Origin: Shewanella sairae
Lineage (GTDB): Bacteria > Pseudomonadota > Gammaproteobacteria > Enterobacterales > Shewanellaceae
Direction of reading: 5' to 3'
Length of the DNA: 64,000 nucleotides
Assembly: GCF_023283535.1 (NCBI RefSeq)
Contig: NZ_JAKILT010000023.1
Location: forward strand, 1-64,000
Translations under genes and position numbers: made by a program
Notes under the pieces: model-generated
The model's database searches: none
What the model was told of the DNA's origin: nothing
What the model saw: only the letters and a program-made list of their open reading frames with translations
Shown: positions 36,116 to 45,681 of the stretch, piece after piece
Numbering within the stretch: the first letter of the stretch is position 1
How the letters are laid out: every line of letters starts with the position of its first letter

Positions 36116-37135
36116 CTATTTAATTCGATATGCTTCCACAATATCTTTAATTAGTTTTGGACCTTGATAAATAAATCCGGTATAAATTTGAACCATTTCA
36201 GCGCCAGCATCTAATTTATCAAGTGCATCTTCTGCAGCATTAATACCACCTACGCCAATAATTGGTAGTTTGCCTTTTAAGCAATCTGCCAATTGTTTAA
36301 TAACTACAGTAGATAATGAATTCAATGACTTACCACTTAACCCACCCGCTTCATTCGCATTAAGCAGACCACTTACGCCATCACGAGTCAGTGTCGTATT
36401 CGTTGCAATAGCCGCATCAAACTCGCTTTTAATTAACGCTTCTGCAATTTTCTCGATCTCTTCACTCGATAAATCTGGTGCAATCTTTAGCGCTATTGGC
36501 ACATATTTCCCGTGCTTAGCGGCTAGCTCTTTTTGCTTTTCTTTTAATGACCCTAAAAGATCGTCTAGCAGATCACCGTATTGAAGCGATCGTAAACCAG
36601 GTGTATTTGGTGATGAGATATTAACTGCAATATATGCTGCATATGGATAAACTTTATCCATACAGATTAAATAATCTTCTTTGCCTTGCTCTACTGGCGT
36701 ATCTTTGTTCTTACCAATATTGACACCAACCATAGCATTCGTTTTAACAGCTTTAAGATTTTCGACTAAATTATCGACACCTTTATTGTTAAAACCCATA
36801 CGATTAATAATCGCTTTGGCTGGTTTAAGTCTAAAACAGCGCGGCTGTTCATTACCTGGTTGTGGACGTGGTGTTACCGTACCCACTTCAATATGACCAA
36901 AGCCCATAGCATGAAATGCATCGATACATTCACCATCTTTATCCATGCCAGCAGCTAAACCTACAGGGTTTGGAAATGTCAGGCCCATCATAGTCACTGG
37001 GGCTGGCTTAATATTTTGCGCATAAAAGCAATTTAAAGGCGAATTACCAGTAGACTTTAAACTGCCCATAGCAAAATTATGTGCCAGTTCTGGATCCATC
37101 TGAAACATGAACTTTTGTGCGATTTTATAAAACAT
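36116..37135 (-). CDS. pyrD: Dihydroorotate dehydrogenase (quinone), class 2
   Basis: PyrD oxidises dihydroorotate to orotate with FMN and passes electrons to the quinone pool, the fourth step of pyrimidine synthesis. The protein has 339 residues (E. coli 336). An amphipathic membrane-binding N-terminus ([23 protein letters not shown]) marks class 2. Motifs: [29 protein letters not shown], the catalytic-Ser loop [17 protein letters not shown] and [12 protein letters not shown]. No pyrimidine attenuator was found in the short upstream region, which also holds the gdh terminator. Confidence 0.96.
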   Translation of the reverse strand: MFYKIAQKFMFQMDPELAHNFAMGSLKSTGNSPLNCFYAQNIKPAPVTMMGLTFPNPVGLAAGMDKDGECIDAFHAMGFGHIEVGTVTPRPQPGNEQPRCFRLKPAKAIINRMGFNNKGVDNLVENLKAVKTNAMVGVNIGKNKDTPVEQGKEDYLICMDKVYPYAAYIAVNISSPNTPGLRSLQYGDLLDDLLGSLKEKQKELAAKHGKYVPIALKIAPDLSSEEIEKIAEALIKSEFDAAIATNTTLTRDGVSGLLNANEAGGLSGKSLNSLSTVVIKQLADCLKGKLPIIGVGGINAAEDALDKLDAGAEMVQIYTGFIYQGPKLIKDIVEAYRIK

Positions 37136-37151
37136 GTTTTCTCCTAGACCG

Positions 37152-37180
37152 AAAAAAGCCCCGGCATTTGCCAGGGCTTC
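37152..37180 (-). terminator. Terminator of the glutamate dehydrogenase gene
   Basis: On the minus strand GCCCTGGC AAAT GCCGGGGC followed by TTTTTTC, 15 bases after the gdh stop and 17 bases before the pyrD start. Confidence 0.9.
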
Positions 37181-37194
37181 TGATTTTTATCAGA

Positions 37195-40100
37195 TTACTT
37201 TTGACCTTCACAATGAAGGATCAAAAGATTAAGTTCACGTAAGGCTACAGAGAACTTTGCAAACTCATGGCTTTGCGAAGTCTTGAAGTCTGCTAGCATA
37301 TGGAACCAACGTTCCAATAAGCTTTGATTCGACTCAATCCATTCTGAAATGATCTTATTCGCATCACAGCTTTCAGTGCAAGTTCTTAACACTACCGAAC
37401 TTAATGAACGCTGCTGCCAATCAAGCTCTTCTCTAAAGGCTGCTCTTGCTAGCGCTTGCCAGTGATTACTCACCGGTTGGGCACTAATTTGCTCTAAGAA
37501 CCAGTGTAAATCCACACTTGCGCCAAGCTTAAAGTAAGTTTCGGCAACTAATGGCACAGGCTTACTTTCAAGATCACAAATTTGAGCAATATCAAGCGCA
37601 GAGAATAAGGTACTGACGTTTGCAACTAGCATAGCAACGTCATCTGGCACACCCTCTTTAATCAATGCATTTGACTCAGCACGGATACCTTCAACTTCCT
37701 CGTTAACCATATATTGATGAACGCTAGCTTTTAATTCATCAAATACCGGTTTAAAGAACGCTATCGTTTGTTCAATATTCAAGTTGCGGTTGCGGTGACG
37801 CATAAACCAACGACTTGCTCGGCGAATATTACGACGCAGTTGGTGCAACATTTCGCATTGAACAACGGCTGGGATCACACCGTTCAAATCAGTAATAGAC
37901 TTAGTTAAATCAGCTAAACCAAATACTTCGCGAGCCATAGTGTAACAGATAGCAGCTTCTGCTACTGAGGCACCTGTCTCATCTTGCATACGTTGCACGA
38001 AATTAAGTCCCATATCATTCACTAATTCATTAGCTAACGAAGTGGCAATAATTTCCCCACGTAATGGATGAGAAGCCATATTAGCGATGTACTTCTCTTG
38101 CAACTGCTTAGGGAAATACTCAACTAATAGCTGACTTAAGAAGCTATCTTCAGTAATTTCTGATGTTAACAGCTGCTCTTTCAGTACCATCTTAGCGTAA
38201 GCAACAAGTACTGACAGTTCTGGACGAGTTAACGATTTACCATTAACCAGACGATCGGCTAATTCATCTTCACTTGGTAAGAATTCCAATGCACGATCAA
38301 GCTTACCGTCTTTTTCAAGATAATGAATAAAGCGAATTTGTTCTTTTAACTGCTCTGCACCGCGGACTTGAGTGATAGAAATTGAGCGCGTTTGGTCTTT
38401 ACAGTCCTGCAGCACAATACGGCTGACTTCGTCAGTCATCTCTTCAAGTAAACGATTACGTTGCTTCAGCGTCATTTCACCATCAGCAACTAACGCATTA
38501 AGCAGAATTTTAATGTTGACTTCGTTATCTGAACAATCCACACCACCAACGTTATCGACGAAGTCGGTATTCATACGGCCGCCATTAGCACAGTATTCAA
38601 TTCGACCTAATTGGGTACAACCTAAGTTGCCGCCCTCACCAATAATTTTAGCTTGTAGCTCGTTACCATTTACACGAATTGCATCGTTAGCACGGTCGCC
38701 TACTTCAGCATGGGTTTCGCTTGTCGCTTTAACATAGGTACCGATACCGCCATTCCAGATCAGATCGACTTGCATTTTCAGCAATTCTTTCAGTAGTTCT
38801 AATGGCGCCATAGATGCTTTCTGGGTACCTAGCATCTTCTTCATCTCAGCAGACAATGGAATTGACTTCGCTGAGCGCAGGAAGATCCCGCCACCTTTAG
38901 AAATAAGCGTTTGGTTGTAATCTTCCCAACTCGAACGAGGCATAGCGAACAGACGCTCACGTTCAACATAACTGGTTGCCGCATCTGGATTTGGGTCGAT
39001 GAAAATATGCATATGGTTGAATGCAGCAACAAGGCGCGTATGCTTAGACAACAACATACCGTTACCAAATACATCACCCGCCATATCGCCAATCGCTAAA
39101 CAGGTAAAATCAGTCGTTTGGCAATTAACACCCATTTCACGGAAATGACGTTTAACAGATTCCCACGCACCGCGAGCAGTAATACCCATTTTCTTATGGT
39201 CGTAACCATTACTACCACCAGAAGCAAACGCATCGCCTAACCAGAAGTTATACTCAATGGCAATTTCGTTAGCGATATCAGAGAAAGTCGCAGTACCTTT
39301 ATCGGCAGCAACAACCAGATATGGGTCATCTTCGTCATGGCGCACAACATTATCAGGTGCAATCACTTCACCGTTGATGATGTTGTCGCTGATATCGAGT
39401 AAACCGCGGATAAACAAACGGTAACACTCTTGCCCTTCAGCAAAGAAAGATTCACGGTTACCATCGGTCGGCAGTTGTTTACAGACAAAACCACCTTTTG
39501 CACCCACTGGTACAATTACGGTGTTTTTAACTTGCTGTGCTTTCACTAGACCGAGTACTTCTGTACGGAAATCTTCTCGTCTGTCAGACCAACGTAAACC
39601 GCCACGTGCCACTTTTCCGCCGCGTAGATGAACACCTTCAACGCGTGGTGAATACACAAAGATTTCATACTTTGGTAATGGCTTTGGCATCTCTGGGATC
39701 ATAGCCGGTTCAAACTTGAACGAGATATATGACTTAGGTAATCCAGAATCCGCCACTTGATAGAAGTTAGTACGACTAGTCGCGTTAATTAAATCCAAGT
39801 AACGACGAATAATACGGTCGTCATCGAGGCTTGATACATCGTCAAGACGCAAGTCAATTTGTTCGATAAACTTATTTAATGTACGCGTTTTCAACTTAGG
39901 GTTGAATTTACGAATATACATTTTAACGAGTAAGTCCGCGATTTGCGGATAGCTTGAGAAGGTTTCTTCTATATAGGCTTGACTAAATGTAGAGTCGATT
40001 TGACGCATATACTTAGCATAAGCACGTAATACAGAAACCTCACGTCCTGTTAGGCCTGTCGATAAAACCAAACGGTTAAATCCATCGTCTTCCAATTCTT

Positions 40101-42039
40101 TTTTCCACACTTGAGAAAGTGCAGTCTGGAAACGCTCTTGGCTATCAGCAAGATCATCTGATGCAACATTTTGGGTTGTCATCAAGAAATCTAAGATCCA
40201 ATAGGTTGCGCCATCGGCTGTTTTAACTTCATAAGGTCTTTCGTTAATCACTCTAAGACCGAAGTTTTCCAGCATTGGTAATACGTCTGAAAGATGAATG
40301 GGTTCATCTTTATGGAATAGCTTTAAGCGTACTTTATTGTCGTTAAGCGCGGTTTCTTGTGGCTGATAAAAAAGCATGCCCAGCTTATGATCATCATCTA
40401 GCTCTTCAAGATGCTGAATATCAACAACGGCCGAACTTGGAAGTACATCTTCTTTATAGCTACGTGGAAACGCGTCTACATAACGCTTAATTAAGCTGTT
40501 ACCTAACTCTTCACCTTGCGCACTAAATACCGCACTTGCTAATTTGTCTTCCCATGAGCGAGCCGCTTCGGTCAAATTATTCTCAATTGCTGCCACATCG
40601 ACGTCCATATTATTATTATCAACTTTAATGATGTAATGAGTTCTAGCCAAAGTTGATTCAGAGAAATAGGTAGTAAACTCAACGTCTTCATTGCTGTTAA
40701 AATGTTGAGCTAAAATACGTTGGGTGTCTTCGCGTAACTTGGTGTTATATCTATCTTTTGATACGTACACTAAGCAAGAGAAGAAACGACCAAAGCCATC
40801 CTTACGCACAAACAATTTAAGCTTGTCGCGATCTTGCATCTCAAGCACGCCGTGGGCAATTGACGCCAATTGCTCAACATTGGCTTGGATTAATTCATCG
40901 CGAGGTAAAGTCTCAAGGATGTGCATCAATGCTTTGTAGTCATGAGAGCGTGGTGTTAGACCAGAATTATCTAACACTCGCTGCACTTTTTGTGCAAGCA
41001 GTGGTATTTCACGAGGACTACGGTTATACAAGTTTGAAGCATAAAGACCTAAAAAGCGGTCTTCACCAATCACCTGCCCCTGCTCATCAAAGCGTTTTAC
41101 ACCGATATAATCGACATAAGCAGGACGATGAACGCGGCTCTTATCGTTACTCTTAGTGAGCACTAAAAGGCTGCTATCAAGTGCTTCTTTACGCGCACTT
41201 TCTGAGAAGTTAGACAGTAACAGTCCGGATTCTTTAGACGATTTTGCTGACTTAGTCATTAGACCTAAGCTAGTAGACTTATCAGCAACAAGCTCTAAAT
41301 CCCCTTCGACTTTATGAAGGTCATAACGACGGTAACCAAGCAGTGTTAAATGATGATCATTAAGATAAGAAAGGAAGTTTTTTGCTTCGCTTAGCTCTTC
41401 TTTAGTGCCAGGGTAAGGACGATTCTCTAACTCAGCAATCGTATCACTCAGTTTTTCAGACATCGCTTCCCAATCATTAACCGCAGCGGCAACATCACCG
41501 ATAACCGATTCAATCTCTTTGGTAAGTGCTTTAATGTCAGCGTCGCTGCTTTGGCGATCAATCTCAATCAGAAATACTGCGACTTTATCTACATTGCTTT
41601 GTTCATCAGAGCTATAACTAACTTTAGTCACAGTGCCGTCTTTACGTTCAATCGCCATTGGTGTGTGCAGCATCATATGTGCAGTGATCCCAAGACGATT
41701 AATTGCCATGCCAACTGAGTCGACTAAAAAAGGCATATCCGGCTGAATGATTTCAATAATTGAATGGCTTGACTGCCAACCGTGCTTTGACTGGCTTGGA
41801 TTGAACACTCTGATGTGACCTTCCCCGACGGAGGTCTTATTCAGCGCATTCCATTGGCTCAAAACAGCGCCGTATAAATCGCTGTCGTTGCGCGCATTGA
41901 GGTCGTCTTTCGACATGTGCGCATAGAGACAAGTAGCGAACTGTTCTACTTGTTTTGCTTGTGTATTAGGTACTTTAGCGTGAATTAGGGTGACTACATT
42001 TTCGAGTAGTACTGAAGGCATTGCATCTTTCAAGGCCAT
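37195..42039 (-). CDS. gdhB: NAD-specific glutamate dehydrogenase, large type
   Basis: The 1614-residue protein is the 180-kDa class NAD-dependent glutamate dehydrogenase, which deaminates glutamate to 2-oxoglutarate and ammonium for catabolism. A long N-terminal region with ACT-like modules (about 1-700) precedes the catalytic core (about 770-1250). The core has the GGLRWSDRREDFRTEVLGLVKAQQVKNTVIVPVGAKGGFV signature with the catalytic Lys, a FTCLAIGDMAGDVFGNGMLLS nucleotide-binding stretch and GEGGNLGCTQLGRIEY. A C-terminal helical domain ends the chain. Activity in this class is typically regulated allosterically. It is monocistronic, with its own terminator. Confidence 0.95.
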   Translation of the reverse strand: MALKDAMPSVLLENVVTLIHAKVPNTQAKQVEQFATCLYAHMSKDDLNARNDSDLYGAVLSQWNALNKTSVGEGHIRVFNPSQSKHGWQSSHSIIEIIQPDMPFLVDSVGMAINRLGITAHMMLHTPMAIERKDGTVTKVSYSSDEQSNVDKVAVFLIEIDRQSSDADIKALTKEIESVIGDVAAAVNDWEAMSEKLSDTIAELENRPYPGTKEELSEAKNFLSYLNDHHLTLLGYRRYDLHKVEGDLELVADKSTSLGLMTKSAKSSKESGLLLSNFSESARKEALDSSLLVLTKSNDKSRVHRPAYVDYIGVKRFDEQGQVIGEDRFLGLYASNLYNRSPREIPLLAQKVQRVLDNSGLTPRSHDYKALMHILETLPRDELIQANVEQLASIAHGVLEMQDRDKLKLFVRKDGFGRFFSCLVYVSKDRYNTKLREDTQRILAQHFNSNEDVEFTTYFSESTLARTHYIIKVDNNNMDVDVAAIENNLTEAARSWEDKLASAVFSAQGEELGNSLIKRYVDAFPRSYKEDVLPSSAVVDIQHLEELDDDHKLGMLFYQPQETALNDNKVRLKLFHKDEPIHLSDVLPMLENFGLRVINERPYEVKTADGATYWILDFLMTTQNVASDDLADSQERFQTALSQVWKKELEDDGFNRLVLSTGLTGREVSVLRAYAKYMRQIDSTFSQAYIEETFSSYPQIADLLVKMYIRKFNPKLKTRTLNKFIEQIDLRLDDVSSLDDDRIIRRYLDLINATSRTNFYQVADSGLPKSYISFKFEPAMIPEMPKPLPKYEIFVYSPRVEGVHLRGGKVARGGLRWSDRREDFRTEVLGLVKAQQVKNTVIVPVGAKGGFVCKQLPTDGNRESFFAEGQECYRLFIRGLLDISDNIINGEVIAPDNVVRHDEDDPYLVVAADKGTATFSDIANEIAIEYNFWLGDAFASGGSNGYDHKKMGITARGAWESVKRHFREMGVNCQTTDFTCLAIGDMAGDVFGNGMLLSKHTRLVAAFNHMHIFIDPNPDAATSYVERERLFAMPRSSWEDYNQTLISKGGGIFLRSAKSIPLSAEMKKMLGTQKASMAPLELLKELLKMQVDLIWNGGIGTYVKATSETHAEVGDRANDAIRVNGNELQAKIIGEGGNLGCTQLGRIEYCANGGRMNTDFVDNVGGVDCSDNEVNIKILLNALVADGEMTLKQRNRLLEEMTDEVSRIVLQDCKDQTRSISITQVRGAEQLKEQIRFIHYLEKDGKLDRALEFLPSEDELADRLVNGKSLTRPELSVLVAYAKMVLKEQLLTSEITEDSFLSQLLVEYFPKQLQEKYIANMASHPLRGEIIATSLANELVNDMGLNFVQRMQDETGASVAEAAICYTMAREVFGLADLTKSITDLNGVIPAVVQCEMLHQLRRNIRRASRWFMRHRNRNLNIEQTIAFFKPVFDELKASVHQYMVNEEVEGIRAESNALIKEGVPDDVAMLVANVSTLFSALDIAQICDLESKPVPLVAETYFKLGASVDLHWFLEQISAQPVSNHWQALARAAFREELDWQQRSLSSVVLRTCTESCDANKIISEWIESNQSLLERWFHMLADFKTSQSHEFAKFSVALRELNLLILHCEGQK

Positions 42040-42300
42040 GTTGCTATTTCCTTAGGGGCTATGGCAGCGCTTTTTAATTTTTATGGATGCTTCTTAAACC
42101 GACCTGAGCCTTTTTTTGTGACCTAGGTCATAGCGCGAAGTTTATTACTAAACTCACCATATTTCGAGAACTATTTTAGTGGTACATCCTCATTCAATTT
42201 AACCTAACAGCGATTTAGTTCACATGAATGACATATCAATCGCATAATACGTGTTTTTATGCATAAAAAAAGAGGAGCTTATGCTCCTCTTTAGCTGATT
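42040..42300. other. Intergenic region upstream of gdhB
   Basis: Holds the promoter region of gdhB and, at 42265-42292, the terminator of the MMPL cluster. A CCTAGGTCA…-like palindromic stretch occurs near 42120, but no operator could be assigned. Confidence 0.4.
42265..42292 (-). terminator. Terminator of the DUF1302-MMPL cluster
   Basis: AAAGAGGAGC ATAA GCTCCTCTTT followed by TTTTTATGC on the minus strand, 9 bases after the MMPL stop. Confidence 0.92.
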
Positions 42301-44604
42301 CTACTTGGGCTGCCGCCAGAACATAGCCGCTATTGCAGGCAATATAATTATTGCCCCCAACATATTTACTAAAAACATGAAGGTTAACAATATTCCCATG
42401 TCCATTTGGAACTTAAGGGCTGAGAAGAACCAAGTGCTAACACCAATAGCTAATGTTAGACCGGTAAATATTACTGCGCTGCCTCGTTCAACCAATGCCT
42501 CATAATAAGCCTGTTGTACTGGCATGCCATCACGCAATCTTACCGCCATCGTAGATAAGATATAGATGCCGTAATCAACACCGATCCCCACACCCAAAGC
42601 AATGACAGGTAAAGTACTTACAGCAAGACCAATATCGAGTTGGGTCATTAGCGCTTGAGCTAAAGTTGATACCACGTACAAAGGCAAAATAACCGCAATC
42701 GTTGCTCTTAAAGAACGGAAACTAATTAAACACAGGATAAATACCGCGCCATAAACATATAGCATCATAGGTAACTGCGCTTCAGCTACTGCTTCATTGG
42801 TAGCAGCCATAACACCAACTGGACCAGAAGCTAATTTAAACTGCAACTGGTCATTATTCATTTGCTGTTGCAGTTGATTAACTTTATCAATCACCACTTC
42901 GATGGTTTCTGCTTTATGATCTTTTAAGAACAAATAAATAGGCATCACCGAACAATCACTATTAAGCAAGCCAGATGTCGTTGGCACGCGGCCAACCGCC
43001 TGCACAAGACTAGCTGTAGTTCTTGGTAGCACACTCCATTTAGGGTTACCTTCGTTAAAGCCTGCGTTCACACGCTTAGCAACTGAGGCTAAACTGGCCG
43101 TAGACTCCACACCTGGTGTGTTACTTACTTGCCATTCAAAATCATCAATTTGAGTCAATACCGAATGGTAAGTACAAGCTTCAGGAAACGCTTCCACAAT
43201 CACTGTCATTACATCGGTGGTAATTGAAAACTTATCAGTAATAAAGAAAGTATCTTGGTTATAACGCGAGTCTAAATGCAGTGCTGGCGCGCCGCCTTGC
43301 AAATCGCCAATCTTCATTTTATTTGCTTGTTGTAAGCCAACACCATATAACACAGCGGTAATAGCCAGTACCCAAATTGCATATTTAGGCGTGGCAAATT
43401 TAGACAGCTTCAACCAAATATTATTAGCAGGTTTGTGTTTAACGTCTTTGTTTGGCGCTACCGTCGTAAATGATATTAACAACGGCAACAGCATCAAATT
43501 AGTTAAAATAATTACCGCTACACCTAGCGATGCCGAAATTGCTAGCTCACGGATAATACCAATATCAATAGCAAGCAACGTCATAAAACCAATGGTGTCT
43601 GATAACAACGCTACACCACCAGGGATCAACAAGCTTCTAAAGGCTAATGCTGCAGCGGCTTTAGTGGTTTGGCCATCGGTCACCCGACGTCTCACCGCAT
43701 TGATCATCTGTACGCTATGACTCACACCAATTGCGAACACCAGAAATGGAATAAGTATCGACATCGGGTCGAGCCCAAAGCCAACTACAGTTAATAAGCC
43801 TAACTGCCAAATAACCGCAATCAGACTACAGACCAAAGGCAATATTGTTAATGCAACGGATTTAGAAAAGAAGTACACCATCACGGCTGTGACTATAATG
43901 GCTATTAAAAAAAACAGTAAAACGCCTTTAGCCCCGTCAGCGACGTCGCCCGCCATTTTTGCAAAACCAATAATGTGAATTTTAATTTCATCGGTTTCAT
44001 ATTGTTCACGTAACTCTTTTTCAAGCTGCGCAGCAAACGCCAATGTATCGAGCGGCTCTCCTGTTTGTGGATCAAAATCCATTAACTGAGCACTCACCAT
44101 CGCAGCAGAATAGTCTTCCGCAATTAAGCGACCAACAATACCGGCCTTTTCGATGTTGCCCCGAACAATCTTTAAGCCGTATTCTGTTGTCGAAAAGTCA
44201 GCGGGGATCACAGGTCCCCCAGCAAAACCATCCTCTACCACTTCGGTAAAGCGGGTCGAAGGCGAGAATAACGACTTAACTTGCGCTCTATCCACTCCAG
44301 GAATAAAAAATAACTGATCGTGAACATTTTTAAGTGCATCAAAAAATGTCGGATTGAAGATATTGCCGCTGGTATCTTCTACTGCCACCATAATACTATT
44401 TGCACCACCAAACTGTTTTTGGTGTTTAAGGTAAGTTTGCATATAGCTATGGTTTAGCGGAATGTTTTTAACAAATGCAGCATCCATCTTAAGGTTGCTA
44501 GCTTGCAAACCTAAAAATATTGTGGCGATTGCAAATAACAATATAACAAAGGCTCTATGACGGAATAGATAAGATTCGAATCCATTAACTAATTTATCTA
44601 ACAT
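42301..44604 (-). CDS. MMPL/RND-family exporter
   Basis: The 767-residue inner-membrane protein has two repeats, each a TM helix, a periplasmic loop and a TM bundle (about 12 helices). The N-terminus MLDKLVNGFESYLFRHRAFVILLFAIATIFLGL precedes the first loop. The TM segment with FGLDPMSILIPFLVFAIGVSHSVQMINAVRRR and its counterpart ALGVGIGVDYGIYILSTMAVRLR carry the acidic residues of proton coupling. It resembles HpnN/MmpL-type lipid exporters more than AcrB pumps and has no obvious local adaptor. It is the last gene of the DUF1302-DUF1329-YCF48-MMPL run, 12 bases after the YCF48-like gene. A hydrophobic or lipidic cargo is inferred. Confidence 0.88.
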   Translation of the reverse strand: MLDKLVNGFESYLFRHRAFVILLFAIATIFLGLQASNLKMDAAFVKNIPLNHSYMQTYLKHQKQFGGANSIMVAVEDTSGNIFNPTFFDALKNVHDQLFFIPGVDRAQVKSLFSPSTRFTEVVEDGFAGGPVIPADFSTTEYGLKIVRGNIEKAGIVGRLIAEDYSAAMVSAQLMDFDPQTGEPLDTLAFAAQLEKELREQYETDEIKIHIIGFAKMAGDVADGAKGVLLFFLIAIIVTAVMVYFFSKSVALTILPLVCSLIAVIWQLGLLTVVGFGLDPMSILIPFLVFAIGVSHSVQMINAVRRRVTDGQTTKAAAALAFRSLLIPGGVALLSDTIGFMTLLAIDIGIIRELAISASLGVAVIILTNLMLLPLLISFTTVAPNKDVKHKPANNIWLKLSKFATPKYAIWVLAITAVLYGVGLQQANKMKIGDLQGGAPALHLDSRYNQDTFFITDKFSITTDVMTVIVEAFPEACTYHSVLTQIDDFEWQVSNTPGVESTASLASVAKRVNAGFNEGNPKWSVLPRTTASLVQAVGRVPTTSGLLNSDCSVMPIYLFLKDHKAETIEVVIDKVNQLQQQMNNDQLQFKLASGPVGVMAATNEAVAEAQLPMMLYVYGAVFILCLISFRSLRATIAVILPLYVVSTLAQALMTQLDIGLAVSTLPVIALGVGIGVDYGIYILSTMAVRLRDGMPVQQAYYEALVERGSAVIFTGLTLAIGVSTWFFSALKFQMDMGILLTFMFLVNMLGAIIILPAIAAMFWRQPK

Positions 44605-44616
44605 AGTAAGGTCCTA

Positions 44617-45633
44617 TTATTTTTGTTCTAATTTGATGAGACCTTTATTACCCGCAACCCATAAGTTTCCTTGTGAGTCCTCGGCAATAGCGACAAGATT
44701 TTCACCCTGTCGTTGCTCTACTAATTGGCTTTCGCCTGAGGTTGAAATATCGATGATAACGCCGGCGTTACCTACTACGCGAAGTGTATCTTCGCCAAGC
44801 TGTATGCCTGCATTAATCGTTGAATCCACTGGCAAACTCACTTTACGCCAATCATTAAGGGTTAAATCAGATTTAAAAACATTGCCTCTAAGACCCATGA
44901 CAAACGCTGTATCTTCAACGACCACTGTATTAAACAGCGAACCTTCATAGATAAAGTCTTGCTTTAGCCAATTGCGACCTTGATCCGTTGACGTGGCAAC
45001 TAAACCTAGCTCTCCGACCATGATCAAGGTGTTTTTATTCACCGCAAGAATACGATTAAAGTGCGGTAACAAGGTACTACGTTCGGATAAATACAGGGCT
45101 TCATCTTCAGCTTTTAGTTCTTCGAGATAAGCAACATCCTCTTCAAACAGCAATTCTTGATGATATTCACTTTGCCAATTTTTACCGCCATCATTAGTAC
45201 GATAAAATAAGCCGTAAGCACCAATAGCTACCCCGTCTTGCTCATTAAAAAACAAAATATCTAACAAAGGCTTTTCAATCTCGGGCGATTGCATTTGTAA
45301 CTGCCATGACTGACCAGCATCTTGGGTATGTAAAATGGTTGCGTCATGGCCGACCGCCCAGCCTTTATTCGGTGTGATGAAAAAAACCTTGGTAAGTAAT
45401 ACCTGGGTCGGCGTGTTAACTTGTTGCCAAGCATCTTGATAGATAAAGGCATGACCTCTATCCCCAACGGCGACTATAGTTTGTTGATTTTGTGCAATAT
45501 CTAAAACAAGAGAGTGTGCAGCAAGAGGCTGAATTTGTTTTTGTAAATTATGCTCTTGTGCTAATAAGAAAGAAGATTGAAAAAGGCTTAATAAACTCAA
45601 TGTTGAGATAAACCGAAGCATGCGAAACGACAT
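44617..45633 (-). CDS. YCF48/BNR-type beta-propeller, secreted
   Basis: The 338-residue protein has a signal peptide (about 1-25, ending LLAQ|E). The mature part is a series of propeller blades with GWAVGHDATILHTQDAGQSWQL, AIGAYGLFYRTNDGGKNWQSEY, LVATSTDQGRNWLKQD and LWVAGNKGLIKLEQ, i.e. Asp-box/BNR repeats of the kind found in photosystem-II assembly factor YCF48. In this cluster it may scaffold or chaperone the envelope partners. It is positioned 12 bases upstream of the MMPL gene and 48 bases after DUF1329. YCF48-like proteins outside phototrophs have no settled function. Confidence 0.85.
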   Translation of the reverse strand: MSFRMLRFISTLSLLSLFQSSFLLAQEHNLQKQIQPLAAHSLVLDIAQNQQTIVAVGDRGHAFIYQDAWQQVNTPTQVLLTKVFFITPNKGWAVGHDATILHTQDAGQSWQLQMQSPEIEKPLLDILFFNEQDGVAIGAYGLFYRTNDGGKNWQSEYHQELLFEEDVAYLEELKAEDEALYLSERSTLLPHFNRILAVNKNTLIMVGELGLVATSTDQGRNWLKQDFIYEGSLFNTVVVEDTAFVMGLRGNVFKSDLTLNDWRKVSLPVDSTINAGIQLGEDTLRVVGNAGVIIDISTSGESQLVEQRQGENLVAIAEDSQGNLWVAGNKGLIKLEQK

Positions 45634-45681
45634 ACAAACTTCCTTTAAATAGAGAGGGGCTTGCGCCCCTCATTGGGAGGA

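Noticed and set aside
42301..44604. Treating the MMPL protein as a drug pump like AcrB.
   Set aside because: Its length (767 residues), smaller periplasmic loops and DUF1302/DUF1329 neighbours fit lipid-type MMPL exporters, not the ~1030-residue HAE1 pumps such as the one at 15616-18708.
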